18,763 bases of DNA from Bacillota bacterium (GCA_023415715.1 JAEZJP010000137.1:1-18763); one strand, 5' to 3'. Positions 6,350-13,668 are shown, counted from the stretch's first letter. Numbers and translations: made by a program. Notes: a model not told the origin generated them from the sequence alone.

Positions 6350-7771
6350 ATGGACGGCATGGTATTCAGCTCGGTTCTGTTTGTCTTTCTGTTCCTGCCG
6401 GTGGTATTCCTTGCCAACCTGCGGCTGCCCTGCCGCGTCAGCAATTATTTCCTGCTGATTGTCAGCCTGTTGGCTTACGCGTGGGGCGAGCCCGTCTATG
6501 TTCTGCTTTTGATCGCCTGCGCCTTTGTTAACTATCTTTTGTCGTTCGGTTTCTGTAAGGTCAGGAGCCGCAAGGCGTTATTGACCGTCACCGTCATATT
6601 GAACATCGGCGTGCTGTGCCTATACAAGTACGCCGACTTTCTTATTAACACTGTCAACTCATTATTAAAGACAAACATACCGCTTACAGGGATTCCATTG
6701 CCCATCGGGATTTCGTTTTTTACATTCCAGGCCATGAGCTATACCATTGATGTTTACCGGGGTGTCAACCCGCCACAAAGAAACTTTGCAAAACTTCTGC
6801 TCTACATCTCCCTGTTTCCGCAGCTCATCGCAGGGCCCATCGTCAATTACCATGACATCGAAGCTTCGCTGGATGACCGAAAGGTGAATCTTGATGAAGC
6901 TGCCAAAGGTATCCGCCGGTTCATTGCAGGCCTTTCCAAAAAGCTTCTTATAGCCAACGTGCTGGCGGTAATTGCGGATCAGGTGTATGATGTGCCGGCG
7001 GGCGGGCTCAATGCCCCCCTGGCCTGGATGGGTGCTTTGGCTTATGCGGCGCAGATATATTTTGACTTTTCCGGCTATTCCGACATGGCCATCGGCATGG
7101 GCCACATGCTGGGCTTCACCTTTCTGGAAAACTTCCGGTACCCCTATACAGCATCCTCCATCCGCCTTTTTTGGCAAAGGTGGCACATCAGCCTGTCTAC
7201 ATGGTTTAGAGAGTATGTATACATCCCCTTGGGAGGTAACCGGAAAGGCAGATGGCGCACAGGGCTTAACAGGCTGCTGGTGTTTTTCCTCACGGGGCTT
7301 TGGCACGGCGCGGAGTGGACGTTTGTGGTCTGGGGCCTGGGGCACGGGCTTTTGCTGATGCTGGAGACATACGGGATACTGCCGGTTGATAAACTGAAGC
7401 CGCGCTATAAGTGGCTTGGCAACCTGTACGTTTTGATGGCAGCGGTTTGCCTGTTTGTATTTTTCCGTGCCAATTCCTTTGCGCAGGCCCTTTACATATT
7501 AAAGAGCATGTTTGTTGGCTGGCATGTCACGGCTGCCCAGCAAACACTTATGGTAAAGCTGCTTACGCCGCACGCTTTGATCGTTTTTGCCGCCGCGATC
7601 ATCGGATCCACACCCTTTATCAAAAAGGCGGAGGAACTTCTTATACAGCGTCCGCGCCTGAACGTCGCCGCCAGTGGAGCCGCTTATGTTATGACGCTGG
7701 CGTTGCTTTTTGTTTGCATCGCTTCCCTTACGGCCTCTTCCCATAATCCGTTTATTTATTTCAGGTTTTAG
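6350..7771 (+). CDS. MBOAT-family O-acyltransferase (AlgI-like)
   Basis: This 473-residue multi-spanning protein carries the MBOAT signatures: PIGISFFTFQAMSYTIDVYRG (split here as PIGISFFTFQ 118-127 and YTIDVYRG 131-138), FDFSGYSDMAIG (238-249), FWQRWHISLSTWFREYVYIP (274-293) and LTGLWHGAEW (314-323). His319 in the last is the conserved catalytic His; His279 is also conserved. Relatives (AlgI, PatA, DltB) move acetyl or other acyl groups across the membrane onto exported polymers. The second in-frame ATG at 6359 begins MVFSSVLF, the usual start of AlgI-like proteins; GGAGG lies 3 nt before the first ATG and 12 nt before the second, so either may be used. The stop is 12 bp before the AlgX-like gene. 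The target is likely a surface glycan or peptidoglycan. Confidence 0.93.
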   Translation: MDGMVFSSVLFVFLFLPVVFLANLRLPCRVSNYFLLIVSLLAYAWGEPVYVLLLIACAFVNYLLSFGFCKVRSRKALLTVTVILNIGVLCLYKYADFLINTVNSLLKTNIPLTGIPLPIGISFFTFQAMSYTIDVYRGVNPPQRNFAKLLLYISLFPQLIAGPIVNYHDIEASLDDRKVNLDEAAKGIRRFIAGLSKKLLIANVLAVIADQVYDVPAGGLNAPLAWMGALAYAAQIYFDFSGYSDMAIGMGHMLGFTFLENFRYPYTASSIRLFWQRWHISLSTWFREYVYIPLGGNRKGRWRTGLNRLLVFFLTGLWHGAEWTFVVWGLGHGLLLMLETYGILPVDKLKPRYKWLGNLYVLMAAVCLFVFFRANSFAQALYILKSMFVGWHVTAAQQTLMVKLLTPHALIVFAAAIIGSTPFIKKAEELLIQRPRLNVAASGAAYVMTLALLFVCIASLTASSHNPFIYFRF

Positions 7772-7783
7772 GAGACAAACATA

Positions 7784-9208
7784 ATGAAGCGTCTTTTGGA
7801 AATAGCATACTGCGTCCTTTTCCTTGTAATCAGCACGGCTTGCGCGCTTGCCGTGCCGTTTTACAAAAATGACGGATCGAAACAAAAACGGGCGCTGGCG
7901 GAATTTCCACGACTGATCGCTGATAACAAGCTGAATCTGTCTTTCCCAAAGGAGTTTGAAGATTGGCTGCAAGACCATATTGCGTGGCGCGATGAGCTTG
8001 TCACTATTCGAAGCCGGGCGCTTGCAGGTTTACAGACTTCTTCTGATAAGCAGGTGATCTTAGGTGCAGACGGCTGGCTGTATTTTCAGGAGACAGTGCC
8101 CGATTTTACTGGAGAAAGCTCGTTCACCGAAAACCAACTGTTCAGATTAAGCACTATCATACGCGAGATTGATGATGCCCTAAACCAAAAAGGTATACCT
8201 TTTGTTGTGGCGGTCGCGCCCAACAAAAGCACAATATATCCGGAATTTATGCCATACGGTTACTTAAGGCGCAGCGGTCCAAGCAACGCCGAGCGGCTGC
8301 AGGCCTTACAGGCGGCACAATATGTGAATCTGACGGAGCTTATGCAAAGTCAGGTCCGGCAGGATCGGCTGCTGTACCACAAAACGGATACCCACTGGAA
8401 CAATTACGGCGCACGCCTGGGGGCGTTCGCACTGCTTTCCGCAATTGGGGATGCTACGGGAACAAGCGTCGCCTTGCCCGATCTTGCGGTGGAAGGATCG
8501 GTGCGCCGCGATTGGACCGGGGATTTGAGCCAAATGATCTACCCAGCCAATACGCCCAGGGATGACCAATATTATTATAGCGACACAGAACCTGTCTACA
8601 CCGTCAAGGGCCGTATGCGTTCCCTGGAGGACCTGAACATTACCACAACTGGTGGGAAAATCGGTTTGAATCTTTTGGTGCTTCGGGATTCGTTCAGCAA
8701 CGCGCTGATTCCCTATCTATCCAACGCTTTTTCCAATGTGCTCTACAAGCGCCAGATGCCGCTGCCATTGCTGGATATTAATAACGTCGGTGCGGTGGTG
8801 CTGGAGATCGTAGAGCGGCGGCTTCCGGAGCTATTGTCCGGTGCGCCGGTGATGATGGCACAGCCAAGTGCCGCATGGGAAAATACGGGCGGTTCATCAT
8901 CTGTTTTTGCATACGCTTTTCACACAAGTGATGGCGTCCGTGTTTGGGGCGCGGCTTTGGGCACTGTCGACAGGATCACGGAATGCTGCGTTTCCATCAC
9001 GGGTGCGGATGGCAGCGCGTACTATCGCGCATTTCCAGTATGGGAGTCAAAATATGCCGGGGAACTTGGCATTTGCGATGCAAATCAGGATGGTGCATAT
9101 TCCTTGCTGCTGCCGGAACTGCCGGAAAATGCACAGATCCAGGTCCGGTTTGTGGGGGATAGCGTTTTAGTGACAAAGACGGCAACCATTGAATGGATCA
9201 ATGATTGA
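7784..9208 (+). CDS. AlgX/DHHW-type membrane-anchored O-acetyltransferase
   Basis: The protein has 474 residues, with an N-terminal membrane anchor (about 4-25) and an extracellular SGNH-like domain. The DTHWN motif (Asp202, His204) and a later RDSF motif (Ser303) supply the Asp-His and Ser of the AlgX/AlgJ catalytic triad; VILGADGWLYF (91-101) is the typical entry to this domain. Residues beyond about 365 form an extra beta-rich region. It works with the preceding MBOAT protein: the MBOAT passes acetyl groups outward and this enzyme transfers them to a polymer. GGAGA lies 8 nt before the ATG and starts just at the MBOAT stop codon, so the two are translationally close. It is the last gene of the cluster; no clear terminator follows. 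Confidence 0.9.
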   Translation: MKRLLEIAYCVLFLVISTACALAVPFYKNDGSKQKRALAEFPRLIADNKLNLSFPKEFEDWLQDHIAWRDELVTIRSRALAGLQTSSDKQVILGADGWLYFQETVPDFTGESSFTENQLFRLSTIIREIDDALNQKGIPFVVAVAPNKSTIYPEFMPYGYLRRSGPSNAERLQALQAAQYVNLTELMQSQVRQDRLLYHKTDTHWNNYGARLGAFALLSAIGDATGTSVALPDLAVEGSVRRDWTGDLSQMIYPANTPRDDQYYYSDTEPVYTVKGRMRSLEDLNITTTGGKIGLNLLVLRDSFSNALIPYLSNAFSNVLYKRQMPLPLLDINNVGAVVLEIVERRLPELLSGAPVMMAQPSAAWENTGGSSSVFAYAFHTSDGVRVWGAALGTVDRITECCVSITGADGSAYYRAFPVWESKYAGELGICDANQDGAYSLLLPELPENAQIQVRFVGDSVLVTKTATIEWIND

Positions 9209-9292
9209 TCAATCCCGTTATCCTTCTATTCATAAAACGTGCTTCCCAAGATAAAAATAGGCCGTAATCCAATCAAAAAGAAAGGAATGTAT

Positions 9293-9358
9293 TTGAACTC
9301 CCCCTACCCTAAATACAAATTGCTGCCATGCAAGAAATGCTTGAAATGTATGGATTGA
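9293..9358 (+). CDS. Short frame with good RBS overlapping the HD gene start
   Basis: A TTG at 9293 with AAAGGA 6 nt upstream opens a 21-codon frame reading MNSPYPKYKLLPCKKC and then LKCMD before a TGA. It overlaps the HD gene by 31 bp in another frame and contains a CxxC/CxxCxxC-like cluster. It is either a coupling leader or the true N-terminus of the HD protein separated by a 1-nt frameshift. A one-base gain near the TGC at 9335-9337 would join PCKKC to LEMYGLIEF. Confidence 0.35.
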   Translation: MNSPYPKYKLLPCKKCLKCMD

Positions 9359-9939
9359 TCGAATTTCATTTGCTTCAGGATGAAAAGCCGTCCGGCTTTT
9401 TAAACAGTCTTTCCGGAGAGCATGACTTCCGGGAATACCCCTTCAGCCTTTTGCTTGATTTGAAAGGTACGGAGCAGTCACCTGTCTACCATCCGGAAGG
9501 CAACGTTTGGAACCACACCATGCTGGTTGTGGATGAGGCTGCCTATCGCAAAAAACAAAGCAAGGATGCAAAGGCCTTCATGTGGGCCGCATTGCTTCAC
9601 GATATTGGCAAACCGGCCACCACCAAAAAACGAAAGGGGAAAATAACATCCTACGAACATGATAAGACAGGCGCAAAATTGGCAAGGGAATTCCTGACCT
9701 TTTTTTCGGAGGACAAACCCTTCATCGACCGTGTCTGTTCTTTGATTCTTTTTCACATGCAAATCCTGTATGTTGTGAAGGGCCTGCCTTATGCAGACAT
9801 ATCTGGGATGAAAGCCTTTGGGGATCTTGACGAAATTGCTTTGCTTGGCTTATGTGACAGGCTTGGCAGGCTTAATTATGACAGGGAAGATGAGGAAAAG
9901 AGTATACAATTGTTTTTGCGATATATGAAAAGCAAATAA
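9328..9939 (+). CDS. HD-domain phosphohydrolase-like protein
   Basis: The protein is 203 residues long from the ATG at 9328. HD-superfamily metal ligands are visible: His63 (WNHTML), His91-Asp92 in LLHDIGKP, His111 (YEHDKTG), His143 (LFHMQ) and Asp177 (CDRLGR). This layout is that of HDIG/HDc proteins related to the HD part of CCA-adding enzymes. Members hydrolyse phosphate esters or cyclic phosphates of nucleotides; substrate here is unknown. The weak point is the start: no ribosome binding site precedes 9328 or the following ATGs, whereas a well-placed one serves another frame 35 bp upstream. The gene may therefore be frameshifted at its 5' end. It stands alone, tail to tail with the small - strand gene beyond 10018. 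Confidence 0.82.
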   Translation: MQEMLEMYGLIEFHLLQDEKPSGFLNSLSGEHDFREYPFSLLLDLKGTEQSPVYHPEGNVWNHTMLVVDEAAYRKKQSKDAKAFMWAALLHDIGKPATTKKRKGKITSYEHDKTGAKLAREFLTFFSEDKPFIDRVCSLILFHMQILYVVKGLPYADISGMKAFGDLDEIALLGLCDRLGRLNYDREDEEKSIQLFLRYMKSK

Positions 9940-10017
9940 GCTCAGTTGGTGTAACTTTCCGTTTATCATTGCCCGCTGCGCTTCATGATTGTATTCACCC
10001 AAATATATGATCAAGAC

Positions 10018-10152
10018 TCACCCATTATTTGAAGGCGCTTTCCCATATTCATATAAATGACTCCGAGTATTCTTTATGCTGATTTTGTAGACAACGAAGA
10101 TCATTACGGAAAAGAATACCAGCTTATAACCAAGAGCTTTGTAATGGTTCAT
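10018..10152 (-). CDS. 44-residue membrane peptide, unrecognised
   Basis: On the minus strand an ATG at 10152 is preceded by AAGGAGG with 7 nt spacing, the best ribosome binding site in this part of the window. The frame encodes 44 residues: a short basic start (MNHYKALGYK), one hydrophobic segment of about 16 residues (LVFFSVMIFVVYKISI) and a polar, basic-aromatic tail ending SNNG. I recognise no family. It lies downstream of the Tet-like GTPase and the membrane-anchored protein on the same strand, 140 bp after the latter, so it may be the end of that transcript or have its own promoter. An opposite-strand frame across it (10057-10299) has no ribosome binding site. Confidence 0.6.
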   Translation of the reverse strand: MNHYKALGYKLVFFSVMIFVVYKISIKNTRSHLYEYGKAPSNNG

Positions 10153-10292
10153 GGTACGACCTCCTTTATACGTGCTTATCATGCCCAAATGCTAAGCAGT
10201 CATGAGAAGGCTTTAGTTATTACCCATTTGCTGATGGAAACCGGAATGATACTGATAATGACCGCTCTCCGATACATTTTCATATTATTGGA

Positions 10293-10856
10293 TCAGTAGG
10301 GCATGAACCTTGTATAAGGGTACAACGCTTCATCCGCGTCGATGTTTTCGATGCGCCAGAAGCTGCCTTCTTTCATGATATCCAGCACAGCAAGCGCTTC
10401 CCCAGCGGAGCCTGCAGATGTGGCCAGGGAAAAACGAAGCATGACCCTTTGAAGCGTATTGCTGACTGCTTCCGTGTTTACGATCCGGCAGTCGGATATA
10501 AACGGGCTGGATATTCCCGTTACCCAGTTGGGCGCGGTTTCATTCAGCTGCCGGGCGTATTTATCCTTGAGTGGCTTGCTCATGACGGCATACTGCAAAG
10601 CGGCGCTTCGGTTCTTGAGACCTTCCGCCCAGACGGCTGCCGCGTCCTCGGGGCAGCACACGCCGACGTAATTCATCGCCTCCACCAGAAGCTGGCTTCG
10701 CACTTCATAATCAATAGGCAGCGGCGGCGATACAACAGCCAGGATATTGACATAGCTCAGGTCGAACAGGCCAAACTCACCCAAAATGGCCGCCGCCATC
10801 CAGATAGCGATGGCGGCGTATCCCAAGTAAGTCAGTACTTTATGTCCAAGGGCCAC
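10293..10856 (-). CDS. Membrane-anchored protein with extracytoplasmic domain
   Basis: The chosen start is GTG at 10856 because GGAGG lies 9 nt before it; an ATG at 10874 would add six residues but has no ribosome binding site. From the GTG the protein has 187 residues: one or two hydrophobic segments near the N-terminus (about 8-28 and 33-45), then a soluble domain. The middle (EGLKNRSAALQYAVMS..., then NWVTGISSPFI) and the end (AVLDIMKEGSFWRIENI) resemble the NTF2-like extracellular domains appended to clostridial M56/BlaR-type and lipoprotein sensors. That likeness is from memory and moderate. It follows the Tet-like gene by about 100 bp on the same strand, so joint transcription is likely, perhaps as part of an antibiotic response. 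Confidence 0.7.
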   Translation of the reverse strand: MALGHKVLTYLGYAAIAIWMAAAILGEFGLFDLSYVNILAVVSPPLPIDYEVRSQLLVEAMNYVGVCCPEDAAAVWAEGLKNRSAALQYAVMSKPLKDKYARQLNETAPNWVTGISSPFISDCRIVNTEAVSNTLQRVMLRFSLATSAGSAGEALAVLDIMKEGSFWRIENIDADEALYPYTRFMPY

Positions 10857-10872
10857 CCAGCTCCACCTCCCC

Positions 10873-10892
10873 ATATTCCACTACTGGAATAT
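10873..10892. repeat. Perfect AT-rich palindrome between tet-like gene and next gene
   Basis: ATATTCCA and TGGAATAT form 8-bp arms around a 4-nt spacer (CTAC on +). It sits just upstream of the GGAGG/GTG start of the membrane-anchored protein gene and has no T-run. It could be an operator or an mRNA hairpin. Confidence 0.55.
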
Positions 10893-10955
10893 ATGAGGAA
10901 GGTGGACGGCGCTATCTCTTCAGTGAAAAAGATGGGGACAGGGCTTTGACCTTCA

Positions 10956-12887
10956 TTACAGCATCCTGCCCGATTTCATAAGGAGATATTTTTCTACGCT
11001 TGGAAGCTCGCATCCCTTGTTTGAGACTGTATCCTTGTCGCCTGTAAAGAACGCATAGCCATTTGGGCGGACGGTGAAAACGCCTGTACCCTTGGTATAG
11101 GCGGCCACTGCCTGGGAATACAGTTTGGATGCATCCAGCGAGACCTGTCCCGAATAGTTGATTTCATTGCCCTGCGATGTCATCTGATCCATGGTGGCAT
11201 GCATCATGTTCAGATCGTAGGTGGCCCGGCCCGCCATGTCGGCAGGTACGGTAAGCATATAGGACAGCATAGGCTCCATAAGCTCCGTTCCGGCATCATA
11301 TAGCGCGCGGATGACCGCCACCGGCGCAATGTTCCGGTAGTCGGCGGGAGCGCTGGTAACGGAGCTATATTCCGCCCATTGAAGCGTGATTCTAAGGTCG
11401 GTAACTTCCCAGCCATACAGGCCATGATGCAGGGTATGAAGCAGGCCTTCCCGTACGGCGTTTTGAAATGAGGCGTACAGGTAGCCGTAGTTCACCTTCG
11501 TTTCGTACTGTATGCCGGAACCCAACGGCAGCGGCTCGACGGTGATGCCGATAGCCGCCTGGAAAGGCGTTTCCCCCCAAAGCACATCGCCCGTGCCTTT
11601 GCGGGCCGGGAACTCGCGGAAGATCGTTTGCGGCTCTTCCAGCGTGATTTTAAGTCCAAAGCGCTCCAAGGCCAATTCACGCAGGATTTCCATCTGCACC
11701 TGGCCGAATACACGCAATTCCAGAGCACCGGTCTGCTCATTCGTGTGCATGTTCAGCAGCGGATCCTCCATGCAAAGCTGGCGTAGGGTTTCCAGCAGCT
11801 TGGAACGCGGAACATCGGTGCCGGCCAGGACGCGTGTCAGCAATAGCGGCTCGGCAATGCTCAATTCCCTGATTTTCGGCAATGCCTGCCCAAGCACGCT
11901 ACCTACCTTCAGACCCTCATAGCAGGGGATGGCGGCGATATCGCCGCAGCATACCGCATCCGTTCCCCTGAGTACGCCCATATCTAAAGTGAATAGCAGG
12001 GTAATGCGGAAAGGCTCCTCCGATCCATACAGTGTTACCAGCTTGCGTATAACAATGGCACCGCCATATACCCGAAAGTAACAGATCCGGCCAAGGCGTT
12101 CGTGGAACTCCAGCTTGTAACAATACGCACACAGGGGATCGCCGCCTATGTCTGCCCTGGGAAGTTCCGTTATGATGGCATCCAGCAAAGCCGGTATGCC
12201 AAGCTCCATGAGGGCGACGCCTGCGTAAACGGGGTAAATATCGCACCGTTTGACGGCTTGCAGGTATGCATCCCAAAGCATATCGGGCGGGATCGCCTTA
12301 CCCTCCAGGTACATGTTCGCTATTCCGTCATCCGTCTGAAAAAGCTGATCCACAACGCCCTCACAGTCCTCCAGCTTCAGCGTTTCCACGCTTACATCCC
12401 TGCCTATACCCATGATCTTCTGGCGCAGTAAAACGCTTTTAGTCAACTGAGTCTTGATCTGCGAAAGAACATCGTCCGCATTTGCGCCCAGCCGGTCCAG
12501 TTTGTTAATGAAAAAGAGCGTCGGTATCCGAAGCTTTTGAAGCGCACGAAAAAGCACGGCCGTTTGTGACTGCACACCCTCCCGTGCTGATACGACAAGC
12601 ACCGCCGCATCCAGTACTGCGAGGGAGCGCTCCACCTCAGCAATAAAGTCCACATGGCCCGGTGTATCCAGTATATTGATTTTTACGTTCTTGTACCGAA
12701 GTGATACCGTAGCTGCCCGGACCGTGATGCCGCGCTCCCGTTCAATGCGCAGCGAATCCGTAACCGTATTACCGTGATCGACACGGCCAAGCTGCCTTAG
12801 CGCACCGGCTGTATGCAAAAGAGACTCGGTGACCGTTGTCTTGCCCGCGTCCACATGGGCCAATATGCCCAGATTGATAATATTCAA
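10956..12887 (-). CDS. Tet(M)/Tet(W)-like ribosomal protection GTPase, divergent
   Basis: This EF-G-like translational GTPase has 643 residues (Tet(M) has 639). The start is a TTG at 12887 with GGAGG 6 nt upstream; it gives MNIINLGILAHVDAGKTT, matching the family N-terminus, whereas an ATG 33 bp upstream adds a non-family extension. GTP motifs are AHVDAGKTT (10-18), DTPGHVD (74-80) and NKLD (128-131). The C-terminal half shows the family block EPLPLGSGIQYE, then FQNAVREGL, LYGWEVTD and PADYRNIAPV. Such proteins bind the ribosome and dislodge tetracycline. The domain IV loop, YYSPVSTPADF in Tet(M)/Tet(O), is EYSSVTSAPADY here, without the key Pro, so tetracycline protection is uncertain. Its promoter and a peptide-coding leader lie upstream. 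No mobile-element genes adjoin it, suggesting a resident chromosomal copy. Confidence 0.88.
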   Translation of the reverse strand: MNIINLGILAHVDAGKTTVTESLLHTAGALRQLGRVDHGNTVTDSLRIERERGITVRAATVSLRYKNVKINILDTPGHVDFIAEVERSLAVLDAAVLVVSAREGVQSQTAVLFRALQKLRIPTLFFINKLDRLGANADDVLSQIKTQLTKSVLLRQKIMGIGRDVSVETLKLEDCEGVVDQLFQTDDGIANMYLEGKAIPPDMLWDAYLQAVKRCDIYPVYAGVALMELGIPALLDAIITELPRADIGGDPLCAYCYKLEFHERLGRICYFRVYGGAIVIRKLVTLYGSEEPFRITLLFTLDMGVLRGTDAVCCGDIAAIPCYEGLKVGSVLGQALPKIRELSIAEPLLLTRVLAGTDVPRSKLLETLRQLCMEDPLLNMHTNEQTGALELRVFGQVQMEILRELALERFGLKITLEEPQTIFREFPARKGTGDVLWGETPFQAAIGITVEPLPLGSGIQYETKVNYGYLYASFQNAVREGLLHTLHHGLYGWEVTDLRITLQWAEYSSVTSAPADYRNIAPVAVIRALYDAGTELMEPMLSYMLTVPADMAGRATYDLNMMHATMDQMTSQGNEINYSGQVSLDASKLYSQAVAAYTKGTGVFTVRPNGYAFFTGDKDTVSNKGCELPSVEKYLLMKSGRML

Positions 12888-12892
12888 AAGTT

Positions 12893-12949
12893 GCCTCCAT
12901 GCATATAGGCTTATCGCCATGGAAGCATGCGCTGCTCGGCGGATAAGCC
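12893..12949 (-). promoter_or_regulatory. Leader hairpins controlling the Tet-like gene (attenuator)
   Basis: Right after the leader-peptide stop, GGCTTATCCGCC (12949-12938) pairs with GGCGATAAGCC (12918-12908) in an 11-bp stem with one bulged C. In its loop, GCTTCCAT (12926-12919) can instead pair over 8 bp (one G-U) with ATGGAGGC (12900-12893), which contains the ribosome binding site of the TTG start. No U-run follows, so control would act on translation start rather than by termination. The two pairings share little sequence, so their exclusivity needs folding analysis. Confidence 0.5.
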
Positions 12950-12950
12950 C

Positions 12951-12989
12951 TTATAGTAAGATGCCTGCTCCGATCATCATGGTTTTCAT
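12951..12989 (-). CDS. 12-residue leader peptide of the Tet-like gene
   Basis: ATG at 12989 reads MKTMMIGAGILL and stops with TAA at 12951, one base before the leader hairpin. GGAAGGGATGG lies upstream with about 6-9 nt spacing. Short peptides before ribosomal protection and other ribosome-targeting resistance genes let a stalled ribosome open the downstream gene. Position, size and hairpin fit that scheme; the peptide sequence itself matches nothing I know. Confidence 0.5.
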   Translation of the reverse strand: MKTMMIGAGILL

Positions 12990-13033
12990 ATGTTACCATC
13001 CCTTCCGCCGCAGCTGATATGGGTTCTTCTATT

Positions 13034-13062
13034 ATTGTAGTAGATTATCAATCAAATGGCAA
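13034..13062 (-). promoter_or_regulatory. Promoter of the Tet-like gene with upstream A-tract
   Basis: On the minus strand TTGCCA (13062-13057) and TACAAT (13039-13034) are 17 bp apart, each one base from consensus. An eight-A tract (about 13081-13074) lies 11 bp upstream of the -35, like an UP element. Transcription would start near 13027, giving a leader of about 140 nt that holds the peptide and hairpins. Confidence 0.72.
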
Positions 13063-13149
13063 GGCTTGCTCAATTTTTTTTGAGGTGCATCAAACAAACC
13101 CTGAGCAAAGGAAGGAGCAGACTAACAGCAAACCACATGGAGATGATAC

Positions 13150-13182
13150 AAAAAAAGCGCGTCGCTACATGTCCGCGCTTTT
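13150..13182 (-). terminator. Intrinsic terminator of the small-protein gene
   Basis: On the minus strand AAAAGCGCG pairs with CGCGCTTTT around a 13-nt loop and runs into seven T. It starts 19 bp after the stop of the 79-residue gene and keeps that transcript out of the Tet-like gene's promoter. A shorter T-run makes it weakly bidirectional. Confidence 0.85.
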
Positions 13183-13201
13183 ATGTCTTTTGTCCGGCGC
13201 C

Positions 13202-13441
13202 CTATTGCAGGTAGAACCCCGGAACGCCGTCATGCAAGCTTTTGACGGTATGTTCGATGCGGCGTTTGGCATCCTCCCCATCCATTCCGCTCTCCACATA
13301 ATGCAGCACCCGCTTCTTTTCTTCGGGCGGCAGTTCTCCAAACCTGCTGAACGCCAACTGGTCGCCCATCAGCAGCATGCCAAGGCCTATGGGCATATCG
13401 CTGCCTGCTCCTGCGCTGTTTGTATTGCTTTGCATCCTCAT
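13202..13441 (-). CDS. Small charged protein of unknown function
   Basis: The product is 79 residues (77 if the second ATG at 13435 is used). AAGGAG is 3 nt before the first ATG but 9 nt before the second, so the second is more likely. After a polar start comes MPIGLGMLLMGDQLAFSRFGELPPEEKKRVLHYV (residues 16-49), then a charged helix with ESGMDGEDAKRRIEHTVKSLHDG. The pattern of a short hydrophobic GxGMxL patch, a small linker and a LxxxEKxxVLxxV helix recurs in small uncharacterised clostridial proteins. No catalytic motif is seen. A proper terminator behind it and a clear ribosome binding site argue that it is real. Confidence 0.72.
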   Translation of the reverse strand: MRMQSNTNSAGAGSDMPIGLGMLLMGDQLAFSRFGELPPEEKKRVLHYVESGMDGEDAKRRIEHTVKSLHDGVPGFYLQ

Positions 13442-13668
13442 CCGCTCCTTTTTCGTGATGCATGCATTCTTTCCAGATAAAAGGCGTTTGATTCTGCGTT
13501 ACGGGCCTGGATCAAGCTTATGAATGGTGCGCAAGGCAATCAAGGAGGTTACGACGGCAATGGTTTATTCTTCATTCTTGCCTTATACTACTGATAGCAG
13601 GCTGCATATTACGTTTATTCCAGGGAAAATCAATTCCGCCTGCAATAGCAGAAAGGCTCGTGATACAT

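Noticed and set aside
10057..10299. 80-codon + strand frame
   Set aside because: It has no ribosome binding site, overlaps the tail of the - strand membrane-protein gene and lies opposite a 44-codon - strand frame with AAGGAGG at ideal spacing.
10449..10949. Long + strand frame opposite the membrane-anchored protein
   Set aside because: Antisense to a gene with better start signals and a sensible membrane-anchored product; no ribosome binding site.
13066..13108. 7-bp inverted repeat TTGCTCA/TGAGCAA upstream of the Tet-like promoter
   Set aside because: Arms are short and far apart; the A-tract between them is better explained as an UP-like element.
13520..13594. 24-residue Gly-rich frame ending in hydrophobic residues (MNGAQGNQGGYDGNGLFFILALYY-like, 24 residues), reminiscent of YjcZ-type peptides
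   Set aside because: No ribosome binding site precedes it, the hydrophobic part is too short for a membrane segment, and the internal AAGGAGG seems fortuitous.
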